Below, piece by piece: positions 1-12,440 of a stretch of DNA of 64,000 nt. Position numbers and translations under genes: made by a program. Under the pieces are notes generated by a model that had not been told where the DNA came from, ran no database searches, and saw only the letters and a list, made by a program, of their open reading frames with translations. Position 1 is the first letter of the stretch, and each line of letters opens with the position of its first letter. Source of the DNA: Yamagishiella unicocca (Eukaryota; Chlorophyta; Chlorophyceae; Chlamydomonadales; Volvocaceae); assembly GCA_003116995.1 (NCBI GenBank), contig BDSL01000002.1, positions 2,502,001 to 2,566,000 on the forward strand. Reading direction: 5' to 3'.

Positions 1-3000
1 CAGCTTGCTGCAGTCCTCGGCGACGTCCTGGCAGCGGCCGGCCGTGCGCATCGGGTCGAACTTGCCCATGTAGGCCTTGCTGTGGATCCACTTGGTGGCC
101 GTCCACTTCATGCCCTGCGCGCGGCGGCGGCAGCGGTGGGCGCGGCGGCGGCAGCGGCGGCGGGCGGGAATCGCACAGGCGGCGCAGGCGATTTGCCCCT
201 ATCAAGCTTGGCAGAGAACCCCGTGAAGTAGCGTTGAAAGACGAGCTGGAGATAAGCGGTGGTGGGGTGCGCGGCAAGCACCACTGGGAGCCAGGAGTGC
301 GCCATGACACGGAGCGCGGCTGATAGGGGAGCCTAAGAGCAGCAGCTGATAGAGGAGCCTAAGAGCAGCAGCTGATAGAGGAGCCTAAGAGCAGCAGCTG
401 ATAGAGGAGCCTAAGAGCAGCAGCTGATAGGGGAGCCTAAGAGCAGCAGCTGATAGAGGAGCCTAAGAGCAGCAGCTGATAGAGGAGCCTAAGAGCAGCA
501 GCTGATAGAGGAGCCTAAGAGCAGCAGCCAACATGTGTTCCATGGGAGGAGGAGCTACCGGCATTGAATGCAGAGAGCCTTCAGGGGCTGCCGACGGAGC
601 GACACCATAGCACGGCTTCACGGACAGACGGCGTTGGGACCCAGGCGGCAGCGTCGGCCTCGCCGCGCCTGCCGCGGGGGCCTGCGAACCAGCGGCACCA
701 TCTCGTTCCCGTCCCCCTAGCACCTTGCACCCGCCCTCGCAATTGCATTTTTGCCGCGGAGGAAGCCACCCGCAGTGCGACGGGAGGCAGGAGGAGCTGG
801 CCCCACCCCCACGGCCCACCTTGAGCGTTGGACACGAGGCGTGTAGCGCCTTGCGATCCCCCGCGGCCCCCTCGATGTCCATGTCGAAGAACAGCAGCGC
901 GTCACCCTTGCGGGGCTTGACGCTTATACCCATCTTGGAGGCGCACTCGGAGGGATGCTCGATGCTCTGTCCGGGGCGGTGGCGAGGAGACCCGGTGACA
1001 CGACATGGGAAGCGCGGTCCGTGCCGTGCGTGGTGCGGACGCCTCGGCGACATCGCAACCACCCGCCGGCGTTGCGATGGTGCTCAGTTCGTAACAACGC
1101 GTCATGTGCATGCGCGACACGGCACCTACCTGTTGAGCAAGGTCGATGGGATCGGCCAGTGGCAAGTTGGTCTCGCCACCTTCGTCGACCTCTGCAGGCA
1201 GGGAGGGGTGGGGCCGGAAGGCAGCTGGCTCGGACCGTTCAGGGGCTCGGCATGGGCAACCCGGCGAGGGCAGTCGATGAGAGAGGGAGGAGGGGGCCCG
1301 CCGATGAGAGCGGGATAGAGGGGGGCCCCGCCGACGAGAGAGGGATAGAGGGGGCCCGCCGAAGCCGCAGCGCCAAATACCCATCCCACTTCCGCGAGCA
1401 CGTACAATCTGCCCCACATTGCCTAGAAGGGCCGGCGGGAAGGCCGAAGGAGCCGTATATTCCCGCCGCCCGCCCCCGGCCCTGCACCCACCTGACAGGT
1501 ACAGCAGCACGGTAGCATATCGGTTGCCGTTCGCCAGGTACATCTTGTGATGCACCGGGTCGTCAAACCAGTCCCTGGGGGGGCCCAGCAGTGGTGGTGG
1601 TGGTGGTGGTGCAGCCGTGGTGGGGATGGTGATGGTGGTAGCAGCTGTGGTGGTGGTGGTGGTGGCGGTGGCAGCGGTGGTAGTGGTGGTGGTGGCGGTG
1701 GAGAGGAGTTCGTCCAGAGAGTGTTGTTGCGAGCCCGCTTGCACGAACCGGTTGTTTTCCGCAGAACCCCACAAGCGCCTCCCAAGGCCCTAGACGCGCC
1801 CCCCCCCCACCACACGCACCCACACACCGATGCATCGCTTACCAATGCGCGTCGTACTTCTGTCCGTCAACGTACCGCAGAACCTGCAACGGGAACGCGG
1901 GTCAAGGGCCCCGGCAAGGGTCGTGACGGGGCCCAGTCGAGACGTTTGCCGGAGATTCGCGGATGTCACGTTGTCGTACAGGCACGACCCGCCGCAGCGC
2001 AGCCGTACATGTGTCCGAGTCAGCATCCCGGCTCAAGCGCCTCCGCCCCCCACATACCCACGCCCGGCCGTGTCACACCTGCATGGGCTCGCCGTTCTCC
2101 GGCGGCAGGTGGCTCCACTCGGCTATCCGCTCCTCTATCTCCGCGATCACCGGGTCCTCGCCTCGCCTACAGGTGAGGAAGTGGCGACCAGCACCCAGGG
2201 TGCGGTGTGGGGCGAGGAGTGTGCGATGGAGGCGCTGATGCGCAACCCGCCCTGGGAGCTGAAGCCCCTTACGTTACGGTACACCCTTAACGGTTGCGTA
2301 CGATGCGAGAGGATTGAAGCCCAACCCGTGCGAGGCAGTTCGGGCAGTTCCGGCCTCTGCGTTTGTGTGCCGGACAGTTCCGCCACAGGGCTGTGCTCGG
2401 CTGGACGGCCACCGCACACAGCGCAAGGAATCCTGGCGGGGTGTGCGGTCGGGTGTCGTGCGGGTCGGCGCAGAGGGCATCCAATGCGCCGGTGCGGGAG
2501 CTGGCCGTAGGGGGATGCGGACCAGATAGCCTACCGCTGTTGTGCGTGTGAGCCAGAGGTGCGCGAGGGGGTCGGCGAGTCGTCCTTGCGGCTTCCCAGC
2601 TTCCTGGGCCCCACCGCCCAGCCGTACATCGCGCACACTGCTTCCCCAAGTTTGGCGTACCGGTTGGCTGCTTTCTGGTCCGGTCAAGACCTTACTATAT
2701 GGTTGACTCGAATTGAACATGCGTACACTAATCGCCGGTTGCGTCCACATACCCTAACCACCAAGTCATCACAGGGCCCTACTTCGCATTCGAGGCCCTG
2801 ATGAGCTACGTCACCTAACGGCCTACCCCTGCTAAGTCACCGCTGACTTACGCAAACGCGGCTCCATAACTGGTGCGAATGTCGTCCAGTTTGCTCTGCC
2901 CGGTCTTGGCATCCACCACCAGCGATCGACTCACCTGCCGCAACGATGGCAGCAGAGGGCTTTGAAGAAAAGCAGGTCCGCCAGGGCTGGAAACGATAAA

Positions 3001-3887
3001 ACAATGCAATAGCTTTGGCGCTTTGCACGTAAGCGCTGCAGGAAGTTGGTATGTCTGGTTAAGAGCGGCTGGTAGGACGGTACGAGCAGGCTGAGGAGGA
3101 ATGGTGGATTTTTCGTGCGGGTATCCTGAAGCCACCATGCACGGCCTAGGGGCCTGTCCCGAGGGAAGACACGCGCTTTGGACCTGTCAGAGATTGTCTC
3201 CTTGCGCTCAATTATGCGACAGACAGCCCTGGGTGTGGTTTTACCCTTAGGGTTGTGTGAGGAGTGGGGGTTGCCAAGCGGTCACGGTGGTCCTGTCTGG
3301 GCTAATTTAGCTGACTCAGGGCAGCGAAGACGGCTAAACCAAACACCAGGTCCGTACACATCACGTTCAGCCCTCAGCGCCGCGGTTCCCGGTACACGTT
3401 CACCCCGATAGTAAACCCACCCGCTGCGTCCCAATGGTCACAAGGTGATCGCATTCGGCATGAGTCATAAAATTGTGGTAGACGAAAGCCCTTGGGCTCC
3501 AAGAAATAGTCTCAATCCTGCAGGCGGCCGCACAACAGCTGTCGCAGCTGCAACTCGGCAATGACAGCTGAAACTTGTGACAACTCGCGTACTTACCAAG
3601 GCTCCGTACCATACCGATCGGGTTTCTGCAGTCGGGAATGAGCAATCAGCGTTTCCCTGGCTAAAAAGGAGCATTTCAGTGCTCCCATAAGACATGGCGC
3701 GTCTAACCTTGCCGGCGTTGGCATCGTAGGTCTCGCCTTTCCATCCAATTAATACCTCCTCCGAGCGCCCGTCCTCGGCAACTACTGCGTTGGAAAATGG
3801 CATATTTTGAGTTGCAATGTCAATTGGAGGGTGCCCTACGACAAAAGCCCACCAGATAGCGCAGCCGCACATAGCACGGTAGCCCAT
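1..3887 (-). CDS. Prolyl 4-hydroxylase, 3' end cut by the window edge
   Basis: Fe(II)/2-oxoglutarate-dependent prolyl 4-hydroxylase that hydroxylates peptidyl-proline in the secretory pathway; in algae the substrates are typically wall glycoproteins (family knowledge). Exons in transcript order: 3887-3708, 3625-3597, 3517-3421, 2934-2852, 2166-2079, 1883-1843, 1574-1492, 1191-1130, 966-820, 114 to the edge. All phases join, giving 308 codons in the window. A hydrophobic N-terminal stretch (about residues 3-22) suggests a signal peptide or anchor. The iron triad is visible: H172-W-D174 across the exon 6/7 junction and H263 in ALHASCP. K273, ten residues later, fits the 2-oxoglutarate-binding lysine. 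The last residues, GRCQDVAEDC, look like the start of a C-terminal ShKT domain. The 29-nt second exon is needed to bridge a phase mismatch. The start is the first ATG of the open frame. Family is secure; the start is less so. Confidence 0.88.
321..528. repeat. 26-bp minisatellite, 8 copies, in the last visible P4H intron
   Basis: Eight direct head-to-tail copies of a 26-bp unit (TGATAGRGGAGCCTAAGAGC followed by AGCAGC) fill 321-528 with almost no divergence; only one A/G position varies. The array lies in the intron between prolyl hydroxylase exons at 820 and 114. There are no spacers, so it is not a CRISPR-like array. Confidence 0.95.
1590..1712. repeat. GGT/GGC-rich simple repeat in a P4H intron
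   Basis: A run of imperfect TGG/GGT triplets interrupted by GAT and AGC, inside the intron between the exons ending at 1843 and starting at 1574. It lies outside the exon model and produces spurious poly-Trp, poly-Gly or poly-His frames. Confidence 0.85.
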
Positions 3888-5043
3888 ACTATTTTTATCA
3901 TCGTTAAGCGTGCATAACTTGCGAGGCACAGAAGGTTTCGAGTTCCGACGGTTCGCCAGGCCCAAGCTGTCGTAAGTCGTTTTAAGCTACCTTTGATGCA
4001 TGTTATTCCGTGCAAGTGTTACGAAAGGCCGTGCGTATTAAGCATGCAAAGGCTACGACCCTTCAGTACGGCGGCAGCAGCTGCACGGTACGGACTCAGA
4101 AGCAGCGGTGCCTCGCGCCAACCTCTAAACGGTCCCCGGGATATGATCTTTGGCGTAGGCAGAACTGCGTGTTGGCAATCAAGCCCGAGGGATATCCGGT
4201 GACTCGAGTTACAGCATGCACATGCCATGCATTGCAAAGCAGCCCGGCAGACGGCCCTTTCCAACAGCGCCTGACTCGCATAGCGACCTGACAGCAAGGG
4301 AGGGTGCACGAAAAATCCCATGTGTACGCATGCGCAGCCACGCTGCCTGATGGGGATTATAAACGCTGGAACGCTCCGGAACCTCCCCGAAGCACCCAGG
4401 CGGGCCGCAGTGTCACCGTAATCATTGCTTCATCGCAGCATGTGTCCGGACGCTTGCATTAACAGCGAAAGTGGTGCAGCGGAAGTGAGCCTCCAATGAC
4501 TTCTCCGCAGCCACCTTCCGCAGCCGCCTTCTTTAGCCAACCGCAAATTGTCCACAGATGCCCTCTCGTACCCACGTCTTCAAAACAGCTCCACCAAGGG
4601 AGAGTGGAAAGTACAACGCGCAGATACCGCGCATTTGTGACGGGCTCGAGGACACATTGAGACCGAACTGCCCTCGCTGTCAAGTCCGACGGCGCGGACA
4701 CCGCGCTCGCCTCTCGCTCTGTCTCTCGCTTCCATTCCCTCATGGTCGCTAACCTCTCAACAACTACCCAGGGCCGTCAGCGCTTCCCATGCTAAACGCC
4801 CGCGAGGCAGCCCATGCCAAGGGTGGATTGGAGCTCCTGGCTCGAAGAGGCCTTATGCCAAGCTGCAACCCGCGATTTGGGTCCGCACACTCCTCTCGTG
4901 TCCTTACTACCCATACTACCGGTACCCAGCGCGGCAACTTAGTCCACCCCACCTTGGGTTTGGACCATTCTCGCACACACCACAATCCTGCCCCAATGCC
5001 TGTTGTGCTCTACTACCGGCCTTCGTCACGGCCATCCTCCCTT
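3888..5043. other. Intergenic stretch, no gene recognised
   Basis: Lies between the 5' end of the prolyl hydroxylase gene and the stop codon of the next minus-strand gene. It should hold the hydroxylase promoter and the 3' UTR of the 5044-7211 gene. A minus-strand TGTAA (TTACA at 4209-4213 on the plus strand) could end that UTR. No open frame here resembles a known protein. Confidence 0.5.
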
Positions 5044-7211
5044 TCACTCCGGCGCTGTCAGGGCCGCCACCGCTGGCTCCCGTCCAGGCGTGCGCTCCGG
5101 AAACGCGTACGGCAGCGCGAACGGCGGCCCACCGTCTAGCGCGTTCATGTACGACGCTACGGAGCAGTAGCTTGACTGCACGGGCTCGTAACCCTGCGGC
5201 ACCGTCCCGCTCCCTGGCAGCGCCAGTCGCACCGGCCCCAGGCGCCAGTCACTCCGAAGCAGCTGATCGTTCTGCTGCGAGCGGCGCAGCTCATCGTGGC
5301 AGGCGGATAGGAAGCGCACCGCCGTGCGCTCCGCGGCCGAGCGTTCGTCGAGCAGGCGAACAGCGAGGTCACCGCTGGCCCGGACGCGGCTGGGTGGGGT
5401 GGGACATACGAATTGGGGCGGGCGGGTGCGGTGTGTGCATGTGCAAAAATACCCAGATAGGGATTTATAGAGACGCGGGAACGTTGGATGCATTGTAGTC
5501 TAAGAAAGGAAGAAAGCTCACGTGGTGGTATGGATATGCACGGCGGTGACCCGCATGGTGCGGTGTGCTCTACGTTCTAATAAGGGGGTGCGTGCGCGCA
5601 AGGGGAACTGGAGAGGTGCCCTGGTGGAAGGAACACGAAGCCCCTGGTGTCCTATGCTCCTGCACCGCTTTCCAGCACCTCGATGGACCCCCTTGCCTAA
5701 TCCGTCGACGCGGCACACGCAAGACCACACCCCTGCCGCACGATGGAACCCTCCCTCCCTGCAATCATGCATACCCCGTCCCAATTCAACCCCATCACCA
5801 CTGCAGCGACCGCCACCCCAACCATCTCCGTCCCCACCGCAGACCCGCACCTGCTCCGCCGGCCGTTGCTGCCGCCCCACTCCGTCTCCTCCTGCCCGCG
5901 GCGCCGCGACCGCACGCCGCCGCCGTCCCCGCCACCAAACAGCTTGCGCTTCAGCACAAAAAGCGCCACAACCGCCACGGCACCCAGCGCGCCCAGCTGG
6001 GTTCGGCGCTTGACGTCCGCCTTAGACCAGGCATTGGACACCGTGTTGATCAGTGTACGCGGCGCCGCCAGCATGTGGTTTGTTGGGTTGGCCGACACGG
6101 AAGAGTTGTTGAACACCACCGCACCGCCCGCCGTGGGCTCCTGACCCACATGCTTCACCAGCTGCGTGAACAGCATGTCGTTGGTCTCGCACCGCGTCTG
6201 CAGCAGCGTGCGCACGGTCAAGGCCTCATCCTGGAGCGCCAGCGGCAAGCGGCCGATGAAGTCGTCCCGGAACACTGCGCCGTGGCCCTCCAGGTACATC
6301 CGAAGCAGCTTGGCGTAGTCCTTAGTGGTGATGGCCCGGCTGCTGTTGTTGCGCCCGTCGACGAAATCCGCGGTGCCGAACTTAGCCAGGCACTCACCCA
6401 CCATCAGCATCTGGCGGACTAGGTCCTGGGCGTCTGGAGACTCCCAAGCCGGGTCGGCCGCGGCCTCGGATGATGATGTCGGGTTGGTGGCCGGCAAGCC
6501 CATCGCCTCACGCATGCGGCTGAGGATGGAGAACAGGCGGATAAAGGCCTTGTAGCGGTCCAGCGGCATCGGGCTCTCGGTGGCGGCGAGGAGGTCGGTC
6601 ATGAAGCCGTTGCTGCCGCAGGATAGAGAGAAGGACGCGGCGGGAAAGGACATTGCGCCCGAGGGCATCGAGGCGACCAGCGCCATGCTCGAGTAACTCG
6701 CGTTGCGCTCGCGAATGCTGGTGCCGCCGATGGAGGGCAGCGGGATGTTGCGGTGCGCGGAGGAGGGCTGTCCGCTGAGCGGCGCCGAGGGCGCGTGGTG
6801 GAAGGCGTGGTGCGCGGCGTAGGCGGGGATGACGTCGCTGCCGGTTACGTCGGAGACGTCGTGGCTGGAGAAGGCGTCCAGGGGCACGCTGCGCAGGCGC
6901 TGCGCCGTGTCTGGGGTGGCGCAGGAGCTGAGGTTCCCGTGGGTCGATACGCCGCTGCCGCCGTTCGCGTGCGCGTCGTCCAGGACGGCCATGTAGACGC
7001 TGTTGCCCATAGCCATGGGGCGCTTAACTAGGCGCCAAAGGCAGCCGTTGTGCTGGAACTTTTCGTGCGTAATTAGGCCGAGCGGCCAGACCTCCAGGAT
7101 CTCCTCGCGGCAGAGGTAAATTGGGAAATTCGGAAACAGGCGCTGCTCGTCGCCGGGGCGGACGTAGCTCTCGGCGACGCGCACGGGAACGCGCAGAGCA
7201 CCAATGGCCAT
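5044..7211 (-). CDS. Unrecognised protein with one predicted membrane segment
   Basis: Two exons, 7211-5851 and 5389-5044, join in phase 2 to give 568 residues. I do not recognise the family. The N-terminus (residues 20-80) is compact and looks ordered, with motifs such as REEILEVWPLGLITHEKF. Residues 85-200 are low-complexity. Residues 210-350 look helical. A single hydrophobic segment at about 404-420 (LGALGAVAVVALFVL) is flanked by basic residues (KRR before, KRK after), consistent with membrane insertion. Behind it are a Gly/Arg-rich linker and about 115 more residues, so it is not a classic short tail anchor. The start is the first ATG of the frame. The promoter region is shared with the divergent gene at 8217. 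That it is a real gene is supported by the long open frame and the phase-matched junction; its function is unknown. Confidence 0.7.
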
Positions 7212-8216
7212 GGACCCGGCGAGGAGAGCTGCGGGTGGGAAAGGGGGCCGGCCCGGGCGTGCTACGTTGCGCTGCGCGTGACGTAGGCGGGCTCTTGTGG
7301 CAGCTATCGAGGCAATTTCGAGTCAAGCAGTACCTCCTGGGCTTGTATGGTTTTTGCTTACGTGGACACAGCGCACCGAAACACGGCAATGAATCAGCAG
7401 GTCACGCGAGCATAGCACACGACCAGAAGGGCTTAGGATGGGGGGTTGCTGACGTAGCAGCTGGCGGCAGCCTGCTGCAATTGCTGCGGCATCATGGCAA
7501 ATTACAAATGACAATTTCCGTGCGGGTAAAGACGTTGTAGGCGGGGTCCAAAGTGCACTGACAATGCCAACAAGCAAAAGTAGGGAATTCTACAGGGAAG
7601 CATGTTTTTCCCGGCTTATTGGCATCGCTGCGCTCCTTGAATATGCATGTCCTGTAAGCACGACTCACCTGGACCGACCAGGCTTGGGCAGCCCTCAATC
7701 GCCCAAGCTCACAAGCACGGAGACGTCCACCCTACTTGGCCCCAATTGCTAAGCACGGCAATTATTAATACAACGTCGCGTGATATGCCTTCATGCACAA
7801 GTAAAACCAGCTGCTATCAACAAATACGCGGATTGTGGACGTCTTGCGCAATAACACAAACCCGGGTAGGCACTATGGAAGTGGTACTTATACAAAGATT
7901 GGAGCATGGCAGGGAACATGTTCGTTGCGGAGTCATCTCTTCGCTGTTTTTCTACTGGAACCTGTCGTGCATGAAACAAAAGCCAAGACCAGGACAGACG
8001 CTTCCTACCGCAAACCTGAGACAGTATGCTTAGTCGATTCTACACACGCATGTTTTTTGGATAATGATAAGTAGCAACCGTATTATTCACGAGCGATTAC
8101 CGAGCTGACTTTCGGCAGCCGTGGCCCGGGCACAGCTTTACCAATAGAAACAGCTACTAACGCTGCAAAATCGGGAGCTGAAATCAATTCCCGGATTAGC
8201 TGTTTACTCTTGCGAA
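7212..8216. promoter_or_regulatory. Divergent intergenic region between 7211(-) and 8217(+)
   Basis: About 1 kb separates the start codons of two divergently oriented genes, so both promoters must lie here. Base composition is lower in GC than the flanking exons. I see no unambiguous TATA box or other named element. Confidence 0.45.
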
Positions 8217-11200
8217 ATGGCAGATTGCGCGCTTATGGCGTTGCTGCAAAGCACGGGCCAGGCTGTCGGCCTAGCAGAGGACTCACTTGCCAACCTAGGG
8301 CACATTCCTTTACTTCAGCATTTTGCAAGCGTGCTGACGAAGGAGGACCATTACGTCAGTCCGGAGGACACTGAGCTGGCAGAGGCGCAGGCCAACTACG
8401 AGAACAACCCAGATTTGGCCGATCAGGAAGTTCAGCAGCTTTTGGAGCTCAGAGTAAGCAATCCAGAACTATTCGCGATCGAGCTCGCGGACGAGCCCGA
8501 GCTGCGCGACATCATTGAGCAAATTGTCAAGCACGACGAGCTAATTAAGCAGGGAGATGGACGACTCTCACGAACCAGGGCACATCTTACTACACTACAT
8601 GAAAACAGCCAGGCTATCCGCCTTCAGCAGCAGCAGTCTGAGCAGGGCCTTGCTCGTCAAAGCCGTGCCGTGGAGCACCGGGCTGCCGCAGCAGCCAGTC
8701 GTAACGCCGCTGACAACCGCACGGCACAGGCTGTGCAAGAATGTGCGCGCGTCATGCAGGACCTTTTGCACAAATCAGCGGACAGGTGGCTGCTGTTGGC
8801 CCACCCACTGGACGAGCTGCGCGATGTCGAGAAGGCGATCACCGCAGAGATTGCAAAGTAAGCGAATGCACCGGCAATTTGATGGAAGCACTGGTTGGTG
8901 GTGCAGCACCCGCAGGTTGCTCGCTGCCAGGGGCTGGAGCAGGGCCCAACGTTGAGCATGCGTTGTGCAGATAGCTTCAGGCATATTGGCTACATCCAAC
9001 GCTTGTTTCTGCTGCCACTTGCACTGTTGTAACGATGCGCAGGGCCAAGGAGCAGCTATGTCCAGCGGAGCTTGCACGTCGCCTGGCGGAGCAGCAGGCA
9101 GCGCAAGGGGCTATGCCCGACACACCTTTCGCACCCAGTGGCACCCGTATGTTGACGGGTTTGGAGCCGGAGCAGTACGCCACGGTGCTGGCGGAGGCGG
9201 GGCGCATCGGAACCAGCGGTCGTATGATGCGTGACAGCGCGGAGCGTCTGCAGGCACAGCTCGCAGGGCTACAACGGCAGGTGGGGTCGAGCTTACAGCA
9301 GCGGTGCGGGAGTTTGGGGCATGCAGGCACGCACTGGAAGGGCCTAGTTCCGGCCAACCACGTCTAATTCAACCGGAATCGCGGATGTGTCACAATGACA
9401 TATACTCCGGAAAAAAGGACTCTGGAAAGTGTTCGCCAGGGCCTGGGGATGCGTGCGTGCCCGAAAACAACACCCTTGATTGTCGTCCGATATGGGTTTC
9501 ACAGGTGGAGCTGCTACAGCAAATCGCGGACGAAGCTGCGGGCGGCGCAGGCAGCGGCTTGGCTGGCGTGTTCGGGGAATGGCGGCAATGGCACGACCCG
9601 GAGGCGCAGTCGCGGCTGCAGGCCGAGGCGGAGATGCTGGAGCAGCAGCTCAACAGGTGGGTGTTGCACCCTGCAACGTGCTTGCGATATCGATGAGGGC
9701 TTGAAAGGGCTTTCGTCTAGGGTTGCGAAGTTGAGGAAGTGTCCAGCCCGGTGTCATCTATGTAGATTGGTTGGAGAGACGCAGCGTGCAACGAATACAA
9801 TAAAGTCAGATAGTCATCCCTCAACATAATTTACATCATGATGAACTTTAGTTGGCCGCAAGGCGTTCCAACCAAGCCCATTCTCTGTCCTCCAGTTCCT
9901 CGGTCCACGGGTCCTTACGTGTCCCTGTGCGTTCCTCCTCGATGCAGTCTCCACGATGGCGAGCAGCGGCAGGCGCTGCTAGATCAGCTGGCCGCCGTAT
10001 TTACAGCGCAGGTGAAGCGCGCCCTGTGGCTGCTGCGCCACCAGCAGCTCGGCTACATGACGCAACTGCAGAGGCAGCTGCTCGAAGTGCTGCTGCAGCA
10101 GTGGTCGCGGACAGAGGTGGTGCAGGTGGGTGGATGGAGAGGTGTTGTGGGGCCCAACCGCAGCCGCACGCGTCAGGAAGCCTGCTGGCTGACAGCACCC
10201 CGTGTGATGCTGTTCGGGGACAATGCAAGGCATTGCGACCAATGGCGCCCGTCAGGACCACATCGCGTGCACGCCAGTTCCGGCCCTGGAATGCGCTGCA
10301 CGGGCAGCCTGCCTGGCGGGTACCCCGGTACATGCCTTTCCTTCGGCCCCATCCAGAGCAGTCCTCTGGTGGCTTCAAATCACTTGCCCACAACCGCCGG
10401 CGCACCCAACCCCGCGATCCCGCCAGATGGTTCGCGCTGAGGAGCGGCGGTCCCTCCAGGACCTGTACATCACTCTGGGCTCGGTGTGCGGTGAGCTGGA
10501 GGAGGAGGCTCGCGTCGTGTCAGCCGACGGGGAGGAGTTCCGGGCGGTGGCTGCAGGCGCCGAGGCACAGGCGCTGCTGGCGACGGACCGCGGGCCACAG
10601 GCGCTGCTGGGAGGCGACGCGGCGCTGTGCGCGTCGTTCTCCCTGCTGGACTGCCAGCGGCAGCGGCTGCAGCTGATGATGCAGCAGCAAGAGTCCGGGC
10701 AAGCAACGCAAGCCGCTGCGGAGGCGGGGGCCGGGATGCAGCAGCAGAAGGACGGCTACGGCGGGTCGTCATCTCACCCCTCGCCGCGGACCGGGGGCAG
10801 CATGGCGATGGGCGGCGGAGGCAGCTTCGGGGCGGCGCCGGCTGCAGGAGGCAACGCGTTCCTGGACAGCGTGCTGTCGGACCCCGCGCACCGTACTGTG
10901 TCGCATCTTGCGGCCGGCGTGGAGGCTGTCATGGGCCTTATGGGGCGACTGGAGCAGCAGCTGCAGCACCGCGTGTGCGGACAGCTGTCACGGCTGGTTT
11001 CGGAGGGGCATTCTCAGGTGGAAATGATGCGGCAGATGCTGGCAGGGCCGGAACTGCAGCAGCCCCCGCAGCAGCAACAGGTGGATGCAGCGCAAGGGGC
11101 GCAGGGGGGACAACAATCGGCTGCGAGCCGCAGCGGGGTTGTTCCTGGTGCGCAGCCGGAGCAGCAGATCACCCAGAAACCTGCCTGGCCGGTGCTGCGT

Positions 11201-11437
11201 GACCCTGCCTTTGAGGACGAACTGGCGTCCACTAAGGCGGACGTCGAGCATGTCCTGACGGACATCCAGGGGTTCGTGTCGCGACAAAACATGCTGTTGG
11301 ACGGCCAGCGGCGCCAGTCTGAGCAGTCACGCCTTGAGCGCGGCGTGCTGGCAGCCTTCTGGAACGCGCCGGAGCAGCTGCTAAGCGACGTGCAAGCGCT
11401 GCGGGACCGGCTGGCGGCCTTGCTGAGCTCTCAATGA
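8217..11437 (+). CDS. AUG3: HAUS augmin-like complex subunit 3 (AUG3)-like protein
   Basis: Augmin recruits gamma-tubulin to existing microtubules and drives branched nucleation in spindles (family knowledge). Exons 8217-8857, 9043-9280, 9505-9656, 9948-10125 and 10427-11437 join in phase to 739 residues; land plant AUG3 is about 617. The protein is mostly charged helix with coiled-coil character. The assignment rests on the C-terminus: AWPVLRDPAFEDEL, then SRLERGVLAAFWNAPEQL and a Leu/Arg-rich tail, which follow the plant AUG3 C-terminal pattern (PWPL...DEM, then RRVFVDFFCNPERLRNQV). A Gln/Gly/Ala-rich, probably disordered block at about residues 480-620 accounts for much of the extra length. 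The start ATG is followed at once by a conserved-looking helical region. No similarity search was possible, so the subunit identity is good but not certain. Confidence 0.72.
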
Positions 11438-12440
11438 GCGGGCTTGGAGCAGGGGCTGTCATCAGGGGCGGGGATGGGATGGGGGCGGCCTCCCCTTGCG
11501 GCAAGCATATGGTCATACTGGACCCGTCCGCTTATTAGGATCGAACTTTGGGGCGCTAGGGACTGCACTTCGGTTACTGGACGCGGGGCAGCAGGAAGAT
11601 GGACTGGCGCTGGAACGATAGAGAATGCACCTCCCCCGACGGAGGCTTGAATTTGACGCACATGCAATCCTCACAGTATAGAAATGACCACCTTCCCAAA
11701 GTAAAGCTATGTGTCTGGCCTCGTAGTTCTGCCTCGACTACCATATGCAAGTCGCTAGTGGCAATCGTGTATGGCAACGTACGCTCATGTTGCCTTGGCA
11801 CACGTGTGCCGTTTGTTTTAAGCTGCATTCCGGTCGGCGTCCGTGCATGGACTTACACCTATTATCCTTCAGCTCACGTATGCAACATACCAGGGAGCCG
11901 CAGCAGCACCTCCTAGAGGCTCACAGCGGCCGCCAAGCCGAAACTTCCCTGTGTCAAAGGCCACAGACGTCAGCACTTTCAGCTGGCCATGCAAAAACCA
12001 CTTGCTGCGAGAATAAGACAACCGTGCTGTTGGGAATGATGCCTGGGTCGTTGAAAGTCGGTTAGCTAGCAGATGCTGCCTGCAGGTTGCGGCCTCTGTG
12101 CGTAATCGAACCAAATGGAAATGGTATAGCTACCACCATTTCATGGAATTAATAACTGATGTCAGTTCCTCGTCCTTCTAGGCAAACGGACGCTTGGCCT
12201 CGCTCAACAGCACGCTCATTCGCTATTGGTGCCCGTACTAGACAGTGTGTGTATAGTTGTTCCGTTATAAGGATCGTAATGCCTTTAGGGTTACGGAATG
12301 AGCAGTTATCGGTCGTGTACCTGTCTGCCGTATTCCTCCGACTTGAACAGGAGCAAGTAATCCGTTTGTGTTACGCTAGACTGCGGCACCTGCGGTCCTT
12401 GGATAAGCTACGGATTAGTTCTTTAACCCATTCGGCGAGC
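11438..12440. other. Intergenic stretch between AUG3 and CAP
   Basis: Should contain the AUG3 3' UTR and the CAP promoter, as both genes are on the plus strand. I found no clear TGTAA signal and no further open frame of interest. Confidence 0.4.

Noticed and set aside
321..528. Regular repeat array resembling CRISPR
   Set aside because: Units are directly adjacent with no unique spacers, and the array lies in a eukaryotic intron; it is a minisatellite.
1590..1712. Poly-His or poly-Gly coding segment
   Set aside because: It lies in an intron of the hydroxylase and its boundaries are set by phase-matched exons.
2694..2760. Possible tRNA-like B-box sequences and similar GGTTCGA-like strings elsewhere (54160, 62030)
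   Set aside because: No matching A box or cloverleaf could be drawn at any of these sites.
3518..3570. Extending prolyl hydroxylase exon 3 upstream to an acceptor in phase 0
   Set aside because: It would insert a Cys-rich peptide unlike the family; the 29-nt exon gives a better junction and splice sites.
3708..3965. Prolyl hydroxylase start further upstream in the same frame
   Set aside because: The upstream extension begins at TTG, not ATG; the first ATG at 3887 directly precedes the hydrophobic leader.
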